From Fidelibacterota bacterium (GTDB lineage: Bacteria; Fidelibacterota; UBA8477; JABMPR01): a stretch of DNA of 35,918 bases. This document shows positions 30,192 to 35,918 of the stretch, piece by piece. The notes under the pieces are model-generated. The model saw nothing but the letters and a program-made list of their open reading frames with translations. It had not been told where the DNA came from and did not search any database. The position numbers and the translations under genes are program-made. The first letter of the stretch is position 1. Each line of letters starts with the position of its first letter. The stretch spans positions 1 to 35,918 of the forward strand of contig JABHBL010000080.1 of the NCBI GenBank assembly GCA_018673925.1. Direction: 5' to 3'.

Positions 30192-31317
30192 AAAAGATAT
30201 ACAATTTAAACTGACACGGACTGATCCTTCAGGTGCTCGACGTGGTCATTTTTTCACCGAGCATGGCAAGGTTGAGACTCCTACCTTTATGCCTGTTGGA
30301 ACCGCTGGTTATGTGCGTTCCACGCCCATGCGTGATGTGGCAGAATCTGGGGCACAGGTGGTTCTGGGAAATACTTATCACCTCTCACTGGGTGAAAGAC
30401 TTCAAACTGTGAAGCGCGCTGGTGGTTTGCATCGCTTTATGGGTTGGGAGGGGACTATCCTCACTGATTCTGGTGGCTTTCAGGTTTTTTCAATGGAAGG
30501 CAGAGAGATTACAGAAAAAGGTGTCACTTTCCAGTTTGAGGAAAATGGAGAAAAACTCTTTCTCGGACCAGAACAATCCATGGCTATCCAGCGAGATCTT
30601 GGTTCAGATATCGTCATGGCCTTTGATGAATGTGTCGATTACAAAGCTCCCCAGGATTATGTCCAGAAATCTGTCGAGCGCACAACGCGTTGGGCTGAGA
30701 GAAGTCGCGAGTATCCGCTTCAGGATCATCAATTCATGTTTGGGATTGTCCAGGGTGGCATTTTCCAATCTTTGAGACGCCAGAGTGCCACTGAGATTAC
30801 TAATATTCCTTTTGATGGTTTTGCCATCGGTGGGGTTAGTGTCGGCGAGGGCTTGGATCTACTCAAAGAAGTTGTTGGCTATACCACTCCATTATTGCCG
30901 CCGATGAAACCTCGTTATCTCATGGGCGTCGGTTTGCCGGAAGATATCCTGGCCTCGGTTGAGCGAGGAATTGATATGTTTGATTGTGTCATTCCCACAC
31001 GCTATGCCAGACAGGGGACCTTGTTTACCAGAATGGGTAAGTTGCGGATCATGGACAAAGTTTTTCGTAAGGATAAATATCCACTGGATACAGCTTGCCG
31101 CTGCTATACCTGCCAGACCTACTCACGGATGGTCCTGCGGTACCTCTTTTTCTCAAAGGATCCACTGGCAGAAACCCTGGCAACTATTCACAACTTGACC
31201 TTTTATCAAGACCTTATGGCGGACATTCGTCGTGCCATTGAAAAGGGCAATTATGATAATTTTCAGAGGGGTTGGCTAAACAGCTATTTTCGGAAGAATA
31301 GTCCTCGAAAGAAGTAA
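30178..31317 (+). CDS. tgt: tRNA-guanine transglycosylase (bacterial Tgt)
   Basis: A 379-residue enzyme that swaps guanine 34 of tRNA-Asp/Asn/His/Tyr for preQ1 in queuosine synthesis. Asp97 in ILTDSGGFQ and Asp266/Asp269 in GIDMFDCVIPTR are the active-site aspartates. FGIVQGG and GGVSVGE (GGLSVGE in most members) shape the base pocket. The zinc site is Cys307, Cys309, Cys312 and His338 (CRCYTC ... IHNL). Length is standard. The start lies inside the preceding gene, with GAGAGG about 10 bases upstream. No queA or queuosine transporter gene is in the window. Confidence 0.97.
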   Translation: MVESKKDIQFKLTRTDPSGARRGHFFTEHGKVETPTFMPVGTAGYVRSTPMRDVAESGAQVVLGNTYHLSLGERLQTVKRAGGLHRFMGWEGTILTDSGGFQVFSMEGREITEKGVTFQFEENGEKLFLGPEQSMAIQRDLGSDIVMAFDECVDYKAPQDYVQKSVERTTRWAERSREYPLQDHQFMFGIVQGGIFQSLRRQSATEITNIPFDGFAIGGVSVGEGLDLLKEVVGYTTPLLPPMKPRYLMGVGLPEDILASVERGIDMFDCVIPTRYARQGTLFTRMGKLRIMDKVFRKDKYPLDTACRCYTCQTYSRMVLRYLFFSKDPLAETLATIHNLTFYQDLMADIRRAIEKGNYDNFQRGWLNSYFRKNSPRKK

Positions 31318-31404
31318 AATACATCAAAGATCAACATCTGAATGTGCCCTTGCTTTGACATGGGTGGTCTTTTAAATTCAGATTCAATTCAAGCCGGAGG
31401 AATA

Positions 31405-31938
31405 ATGGGCGACATCGATTTAAAGAATGCTGAGAGCAGGACGAAATACCTGAAAGACAACCTGGGAAATCTCATGAATGGGATTGATTCCAATTATGGC
31501 CAGGTTCTCATGGATGAGTTGATGCGCCGCATGGAAGCCACTGTAAGTGAGTTTAATGAAGAAGTGAAAGCCATGTTGGGACAATTGCAGGGGAAAAAAC
31601 CTACTCCACGAGATAATATCTTAACCTCAGCGCCTCAACCTGAACCACAAGCACCTCCAATACCCAAAGCTGCACCTGCACCGCAGGCAGCACCGACACC
31701 ACAGGCTGCCCCGGCACCCCCAACAACAGAATTAAAATCGGCAGCTCCCATTGTTGAGCCTGAACCTGCTGTAGAATTGCCATCATTCAGCGACGATCTG
31801 GATGAGCCTGAAACGGTGGCAGCTCCACCTGAGCCACAACCGGTTTCAGATTCGGTGAAAGAAGTGGAAATTGAGGTGGATCTCCCTCCAGATGAACTTT
31901 CAGATTTCGAGAAGAAACTCAGGTCTTTGTCGAGTTAA
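31405..31938 (+). CDS. hypothetical protein with Pro/Ala-rich linker
   Basis: A 177-residue soluble protein of no family I know. ATG 31405 has GGAGG five bases upstream and is preferred to ATG 31342, which would add a segment with no ribosome binding site. Residues 1-65 are helical (TKYLKDNLGNLMNGIDSNYGQVLMDELMRRMEATVSEFNEEVKAML). Residues about 70-140 are a disordered Pro/Ala/Glu linker with PAPQAAP-type repeats, and the end is acidic with a short helix (LPPDELSDFEKKLRSLSS). A linker between two helical ends suggests a tether or adaptor. It follows tgt by 87 bases and ends in a strong terminator. Confidence 0.65.
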   Translation: MGDIDLKNAESRTKYLKDNLGNLMNGIDSNYGQVLMDELMRRMEATVSEFNEEVKAMLGQLQGKKPTPRDNILTSAPQPEPQAPPIPKAAPAPQAAPTPQAAPAPPTTELKSAAPIVEPEPAVELPSFSDDLDEPETVAAPPEPQPVSDSVKEVEIEVDLPPDELSDFEKKLRSLSS

Positions 31939-31963
31939 TCTCCCTTAATAAACTGATTTAATG

Positions 31964-31993
31964 AAGCGGCGACATGGATCGCCGCTTTTTTTA
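31964..31993 (+). terminator. rho-independent terminator after the Pro/Ala-rich gene
   Basis: A 9-bp stem AAGCGGCGA / TCGCCGCTT with a six-base loop is followed by TTTTTTT. Its T tract overlaps the stop codon of the minus-strand phosphodiesterase gene. Confidence 0.9.
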
Positions 31994-32764
31994 TCTGAAA
32001 TGCAGGATTTGAGGTAAGTGATCTGATGCAGTCGGGATCTCGGGATGCTGATATTCAGCCATCTCCGTAACCTCTATACCATCACCAATAAAAATGTAAT
32101 CAATACGTCGGTCCGGAGTATCGGCTGGAAAAGTTGGGCGAGGTTCTGCCGTGATTTCAGCAAGTCCGTCTCTCATATTTTTTCTCAATCGGATATAATT
32201 CTCCGAATCAGATTCAAAATTAAAATCACCTGCCAAAATCAGCCTGTCCTGTTCAGGAAGCGTCTTGATGATACGTTCAACCTGCTCCCATCGCTCTTCA
32301 GGGCTTAAACCGAGGTGTGTCCCCATAATGACAAGAGTGTCGCCTTTGACATCGATTCGGCTTAAAAAGACACTCCTGCCCTCTAAAAGACTATCCGTGG
32401 ATAAATCAATGATATGAAAGTCAATGATGGGATATCTGGATAAGAGCGCATTCCCATATTGCCCACCATCATAATCTATGGATCTACCAAATACGGCGAA
32501 CAAATCCAACAGCCTCCCAAGACTATCAGCCTGATCAACCCCAAATGATCGAGAAGTGCCATGATCGACTTCATTAAGAATAACAATATCAGCATTGGCA
32601 GCCTTGATAACCCGTGCTGTACGCTTCAGGTCTAGAACGCCATCCAGACCCACTCCGTGTCTAATGTTGTAGGTCATAATACTGTGGCTATTTAATTGTG
32701 TTGAACAATTGCAGAGTAGTGTGCTCGCCAGAAGCAACACAGGTAGGTAGAATCTGTGTGTCAT
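31991..32764 (-). CDS. lipoprotein of the endonuclease/exonuclease/phosphatase family
   Basis: A 257-residue protein with the EEP-fold motifs in order: TYNIRHGVG, VILNEVDHG, GTHLGLSPEERW, LAGDFNFESDSE, PDRRIDYIFIGDG and SDHLPQIL. ATG 32764 is chosen because it opens a lipoprotein signal (MTHRFYLPVLLLASTLLCNCS); a TTG start 10 codons earlier would hide it. Substrates of the family range from DNA to phospholipids and sphingomyelin-type phosphodiesters; export as a lipoprotein suggests an extracellular phosphate ester. It begins 8 bases after the NlpC/P60 gene on the same strand, so both are probably one transcript. Confidence 0.88.
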   Translation of the reverse strand: MTHRFYLPVLLLASTLLCNCSTQLNSHSIMTYNIRHGVGLDGVLDLKRTARVIKAANADIVILNEVDHGTSRSFGVDQADSLGRLLDLFAVFGRSIDYDGGQYGNALLSRYPIIDFHIIDLSTDSLLEGRSVFLSRIDVKGDTLVIMGTHLGLSPEERWEQVERIIKTLPEQDRLILAGDFNFESDSENYIRLRKNMRDGLAEITAEPRPTFPADTPDRRIDYIFIGDGIEVTEMAEYQHPEIPTASDHLPQILHFR

Positions 32765-32771
32765 GAGCTTT

Positions 32772-33878
32772 TTATTCGAAAATGCGTTTAGCAAAAGCGA
32801 ATCTTCGTTCTAAGCTTTCAGAATAGTTCGCATCTTCAGGATTCATGCTTTCAATCTGCACACCTTTGCCCAGACTATGAATGACCTTGCCATCACCCAT
32901 ATAGATGGCAGTATGTGTAATCATACGCCGGCTTCCGGCAAAAAATAACACGTCCCCTGGAAGCATAGCATCCATCCATCCAGGATATCCAACCATGCGA
33001 CCCACGTTGGCTATTTCATCAGAATCCCTTGGCAAATTGATGTTGTTCAAAGCATAACACTGCATCACAAACCCTGAGCAATCCACACCATCTGCGGATC
33101 GTCCACCCCATACATAGGGGAGACCCAGGTATTGCTGAGCTGATGTGAGAATCTCCTGGCGAAGTGGATTGACTGCCGGATCAATAATTTTGTAGTGCTC
33201 CTGTGGAAGCATGACTTCCTCGCCGTCAGCCATAAGCACCTTTTCATTCTCAAGGTAGGATAGCCGGCTGCCCATCATGATTACCACTCCATTATCCAGC
33301 GTGTCATTGCTGATAAAGACAGCCTGTTTGCCGATCTGATAGCGGTTCCACTCCTGGAGGTTCACACGCCGCAAGGCATCCTTGGGAATGTACCCTAGAT
33401 AACCAATGGCGGACTGAACCTGTAGATAGTCACCCTTTTCGCGGATAAGCCGTACCGGTTCACCATACAGCATTTCGGTGCCTTCCTGTTTATGATCAAC
33501 AGGTTTATAGCGACCCATTATATATGGTTCTGTAATAATACCATAGGCCAGATCACCCGGAAATGCTTCAGGGAGATAATGGACATTGTCAATCACCTCA
33601 AAATCATAACCTGCCTTTTTCAGTTTACGTGAAATACCACGAACAGGGATGGAATAAAAGGCTTCACCAGTGAGAATGATGGTTTCTCCCGCAATTTCAG
33701 CCTGAATGTCCTGATACCAGATCCGCGAATCCAGATAGAAGTCAGAATTGGCCTTCTCAATGATGGCATGAATCTCATCGTGCTTATTATTCGAGGGGAG
33801 ATGGATGCAACTGTTTAGCGCAATTGTCCCGATCATGAGTATCAGGATAAAATTTGTCCGCATTGATGTGGTGCTCAC
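32772..33878 (-). CDS. NlpC/P60 peptidoglycan peptidase lipoprotein with SH3 domain
   Basis: A 368-residue lipoprotein (signal ending ALNSC, Cys24). Residues about 35-105 resemble the BON-like domain that often precedes NlpC/P60 domains (DSRIWYQDIQAEIAGETIILTGEAF). Residues 110-172 are an SH3b domain (YGEPVRLIREKGDYLQVQ, GYLGYIPKDALR). The C-terminal NlpC/P60 domain has Cys267 in GVDCSGFV, His322 in ITHTAIYMGDG and His334. This predicts cleavage of gamma-D-Glu-diamino acid bonds in murein. GTG 33878 has AGGGA before it; ATG 33863 is the alternative start. It shares a minus-strand transcript with the phosphodiesterase gene. Confidence 0.93.
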   Translation of the reverse strand: MSTTSMRTNFILILMIGTIALNSCIHLPSNNKHDEIHAIIEKANSDFYLDSRIWYQDIQAEIAGETIILTGEAFYSIPVRGISRKLKKAGYDFEVIDNVHYLPEAFPGDLAYGIITEPYIMGRYKPVDHKQEGTEMLYGEPVRLIREKGDYLQVQSAIGYLGYIPKDALRRVNLQEWNRYQIGKQAVFISNDTLDNGVVIMMGSRLSYLENEKVLMADGEEVMLPQEHYKIIDPAVNPLRQEILTSAQQYLGLPYVWGGRSADGVDCSGFVMQCYALNNINLPRDSDEIANVGRMVGYPGWMDAMLPGDVLFFAGSRRMITHTAIYMGDGKVIHSLGKGVQIESMNPEDANYSESLERRFAFAKRIFE

Positions 33879-34059
33879 GTGATGGTCCCTTATCTAATTG
33901 CCTGTCAATTAAGGGGAGAAAGTAATTTTATTTAGGGCTGCTCTGCAACCTTTCATCTGTTCAAGGACCTATAGAATGAGACTGATTATTTGGTGTAATG
34001 AAATTTTAAGACTGGATATTTGACTGGAGTGAAATACGTTATGTCAAAGGAACTATTCC

Positions 34060-34769
34060 ATGAATTATGACAAAGCCTATCTCATCAGTCTTGAACGCAG
34101 TCCTAAGAGACGAAAAAATTTCTATCGTTTTGCCAAAAAAGCTGGTCTGGAAGTAGAATGGTTTCCTGCTCTTTATGGTCTGGATGTGAATACTGACGAT
34201 TATCAGAAACGCGGATACTTGAGTGATGACTTCAAATTGAGATTGGCAGGGAGTCTGGGAACCCTTTTAAGTCATGTCCATGTCTGGGAAAAAATTGCAG
34301 AAGATCCCCAATGTGAGGTGGGTCTTGTCTTTGAAGATGATGCTGTTTTTAATCATCGCTTTTCGACAGACCTCTCAGCTATCAAGTGGAGCAATGTTCC
34401 GGAAGATTGGGATATGCTCTGGTTGGGCTGGCATAAGTTGGATTGTGATCCTGTAACGAGATTATTGGCACACCCCGCAAAACGGAGGGGAAGAGCGTCA
34501 ATTCTGGACATTTTGCCTATATGGTCAAGTCTTCCAGTGTTGATAAACTGAAAGCCCTGCTGCTGCCTTATGACAACAGGAGATCCAAAGATGTGCTTTT
34601 AAGGCAAAATTTTGAAGCTTTTAATGCCTATTTTCTAATGGAAAAAATTGTTAAAACACCAATGATAGGTTTTGATTCGGTTCGCAAAAATATAAATGAT
34701 CCCCATAGGATCGACGGAAGACCCATCAAAAAGCTAGTTCAGAGTATCAGGAAATTGTTTTTGGGGTAG
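34060..34769 (+). pseudogene. glycosyltransferase family 25 protein, split by a one-base frameshift
   Basis: The first frame (34060-34551) reads KAYLISLERSPKRRKNFYRF, LGTLLSHVHVWEKI and GLVFEDDAVF, the standard start of GT25 enzymes that transfer sugars to lipopolysaccharide. It then turns to nonsense after about 34490. A second frame from about 34497 to 34769 reads NSGHFAYMVKSSSVDKLKALLLPYDNRRSKDV, exactly the expected C-terminal half. One missing base in the run CGGAGGGGAAG would join them into 236 residues. Either the gene is inactivated or phase-variable, or the base was lost in sequencing. AAGGA precedes the start. It converges with the lipoprotein gene, with 3 bases between the stops. 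Confidence 0.85.
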
Positions 34770-34772
34770 TGC

Positions 34773-35609
34773 TTACAGTTTGCTTGCCAGCTTATTAAAT
34801 GCTTGACCCTGTGCGGAAATTTTATCACCAATTTCCTGCATATCCCTGAGAATCGAGTGCGAATGCATACCGGGACCTGACCAGACCTTGGGTTCACTCC
34901 CGACCTCTATTTCAAATTTCCTTATGAGGGAATCCAGAGTTTCTCGATCAGCCCTTACCTGGCTCAATATCTCTTCCAACTGAGTCAATACTTTTTTGTC
35001 CATCTTGGGATTTTGACTGCTCCGAATAAGTTCAGTTGACAATTGATCAATGGACTGATTTAGTTCCACGAGATATTTGTCTATTTGCTGTTTGATTTCA
35101 ACAACCTTTAAATGTGAAATTTCGTGTTTATTCAGCAGTTTGATAAAATCATTGGAGGACTTGTTATAGTCATTCGCCTGTGATTCAAAATTCCCAGATT
35201 GGGTGTCAAATTCCTCTTTAATGATTTGAAAGTCATCCCACGTTGATGACCCGGATTCGATTTTCTTGGTTCCCTTAACCAGACGGTTAAAATTTGCTTT
35301 AAGCTGTTCCAGTTGCTTGGTGGTTTGCTTTAGCTGGTTAAAAGATCGCTTCATCTCTATCAATTCCCTTGACAGCATCGGATAGGGGGTTGCTGTTGAA
35401 TCAGGAATCTTGCTCATCAGTTGGTTGTAAATACCACGTTTCTCACGACGATCTTTTGCAATCTTTCCCAGCGTTTTGTTGATCTCTCTCTGAGATTTAG
35501 AAAATGTCTTCTTGACATCGGAGGTGTTGTAGTAGACGGTGCATGAACTAAGTATAATTGAAAAGCTGATGAAGCAAGTTGTCAGGAGTAATCGTTTTGT
35601 CTTTTTCAT
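34773..35609 (-). CDS. coiled-coil lipoprotein of unknown function
   Basis: A 278-residue lipoprotein with signal MKKTKRLLLTTCFISFSIILSSC (Cys23). The mature chain is almost entirely helical and rich in Lys, Gln, Leu and Ile. It has long heptad runs (RELIEMKRSFNQLKQTTKQLEQLKANFNRLV; VVEIKQQIDKYLVELNQSIDQLSTELI; VLTQLEEILSQVRADRETLDSLIRKFEIE). The last 40 residues are less regular (PKVWSGPGMHSHSILRDMQ). No family comes to mind; an envelope tether or periplasmic spacer is a guess from shape. A possible TTGCAC-16-TACATT promoter lies upstream at 35678-35651. Confidence 0.72.
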   Translation of the reverse strand: MKKTKRLLLTTCFISFSIILSSCTVYYNTSDVKKTFSKSQREINKTLGKIAKDRREKRGIYNQLMSKIPDSTATPYPMLSRELIEMKRSFNQLKQTTKQLEQLKANFNRLVKGTKKIESGSSTWDDFQIIKEEFDTQSGNFESQANDYNKSSNDFIKLLNKHEISHLKVVEIKQQIDKYLVELNQSIDQLSTELIRSSQNPKMDKKVLTQLEEILSQVRADRETLDSLIRKFEIEVGSEPKVWSGPGMHSHSILRDMQEIGDKISAQGQAFNKLASKL

Positions 35610-35650
35610 GTTTGTCCTCGGGGTACTGGTTTTGGTCTGTGAGTGATATC

Positions 35651-35678
35651 AATGTAAGGGAATCATGTAAAAGTGCAA
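35651..35678 (-). promoter_or_regulatory. possible promoter of the coiled-coil lipoprotein gene
   Basis: On the minus strand TTGCAC (35678-35673) and TACATT (35656-35651) are separated by 16 bases, 42 bases before the ATG. Moderate match only. Confidence 0.35.
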
Positions 35679-35724
35679 GGCAGCAAAGGGGTTCAGACTT
35701 CTTGGATTCAGCGATGCCTTTGAC

Positions 35725-35753
35725 TTGCTTATTCACGACCTGTCAAATAATAT
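35725..35753 (+). promoter_or_regulatory. sigma-70-like promoter ahead of the tRNA-Arg pair
   Basis: TTGCTT (35725-35730) and TAATAT (35748-35753) are separated by 17 bases. The broken tRNA copy begins 24 bases after the -10, and the intact tRNA 76 bases after it, so this promoter may serve both. Confidence 0.5.
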
Positions 35754-35777
35754 GGCACGCTAATAAGCAAGCCAGCT

Positions 35778-35816
35778 GCTCCGGTAGCTCAGCTGGATAG
35801 AGCAACGGCTTTCTAA
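35778..35816 (+). pseudogene. 5' half of a tRNA-Arg (TCT) gene
   Basis: The acceptor 5' strand GCTCCGG, the D arm GCTCAGCTGGATAGAGC, the 5' anticodon-stem strand and the loop TTTCTAA with anticodon TCT are present. The sequence after the loop (TACATTGAC) cannot pair back, and no variable loop, T arm or 3' acceptor follows. Thirteen bases separate it from the intact tRNA-Arg(TCT). Confidence 0.8.
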
Positions 35817-35829
35817 TACATTGACATGC

Positions 35830-35903
35830 GCGCCCGTAGCTCAGCTGGATAGAGCATCTGCCTTCTAAGCAGAGGGTCACAGGTTCGAATCCTGTCGGGC
35901 GTA
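35830..35903 (+). tRNA. tRNA-Arg (anticodon TCT)
   Basis: A complete cloverleaf: acceptor GCGCCCG / CGGGCGT (first pair G-T), D arm GCTC...GAGC, anticodon stem TCTGC / GCAGA with loop CTTCTAA and anticodon TCT, variable loop GGTCA, T arm CAGG TTCGAAT CCTG, discriminator A. CCA is not encoded. It reads the arginine codon AGA. Confidence 0.95.
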
Positions 35904-35918
35904 CAGACCAATAACCCC

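Overview
The window looks like chromosomal DNA of an uncultured bacterium from the Fibrobacterota-Chlorobiota-Bacteroidota assemblage, most plausibly Candidatus Marinimicrobia (Neomarinimicrobiota) or a close relative. This rests on content, not on a search: secreted proteins end in the YPNPFNP-type C-terminal sorting domain of type IX secretion (T9SS), there is a PorD-like (DUF4835) protein, and DUF4159, DUF4175, DUF5020 and the Bacteroidota-type 'asparagine synthetase B'-labelled family are all present. The base composition is moderately AT-rich and even. No phage, transposase, plasmid or CRISPR content is visible.

Layout, left to right. 1-1143: a GNAT acetyltransferase cut by the window edge, a YgbA-family cysteine protein and a tRNA-Thr(CGT) on the minus strand beside a duplicated AT-rich flank. 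1286-8979: a tight five-gene envelope cluster (DUF456, DUF4159, DUF4175, TPR protein, secreted 'AsnB-like' protein) with stop/start overlaps. 9121-11915: secreted T9SS-cargo-like proteins, the first two possibly one gene broken by a frameshift. 12231-13689: a secreted YD-motif protein and an RMDN-like TPR protein. 13752-15993: an LdcA/MccF-type carboxypeptidase, a YgjV-like membrane protein with a C-terminal extension, and a DUF5020 outer-membrane protein. 16066-18623: an amidohydrolase that has lost its metal ligands, chorismate mutase and malate dehydrogenase. 18649-22536: a lipoprotein amidohydrolase facing a minus-strand group of YjbQ, a DUF1460 lipoprotein, a GNAT enzyme and PorD. 22721-26518: a TPR-histidine kinase, then an MpaA-like M14 peptidase with a glutamate-racemase-like partner. 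26750-28055: a beta-solenoid 'VNG-repeat' lipoprotein and a small GIY-YIG gene lying between inverted copies of a degenerate repeat. 28183-31938: class IV aminotransferase, methyltransferase, a membrane-anchored unknown, Tgt and a Pro/Ala-rich protein. 31991-33878: two minus-strand lipoproteins (EEP-family phosphodiesterase and NlpC/P60 peptidase). 34060-35609: a frameshifted GT25 glycosyltransferase converging on a coiled-coil lipoprotein. 35725-35903: a tRNA-Arg(TCT) preceded by a broken 5' half of a second tRNA-Arg(TCT).

The recurring theme is the cell envelope. At least four genes fit peptidoglycan-peptide cleavage or conversion (LdcA-like, MpaA-like, racemase-like, NlpC/P60; perhaps DUF1460). 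Several genes make lipoproteins or secreted beta-rich proteins, and both T9SS cargo and a T9SS accessory protein are encoded here. The most unusual items are the DUF456-DUF4159-DUF4175-TPR-AsnB-like cluster of unknown function, the amidohydrolase pseudoenzyme, the VNG-repeat solenoid lipoprotein, the GIY-YIG cassette and the tRNA-Arg tandem fragment. All family names come from reading the sequence and recalled family motifs; no database search was run.
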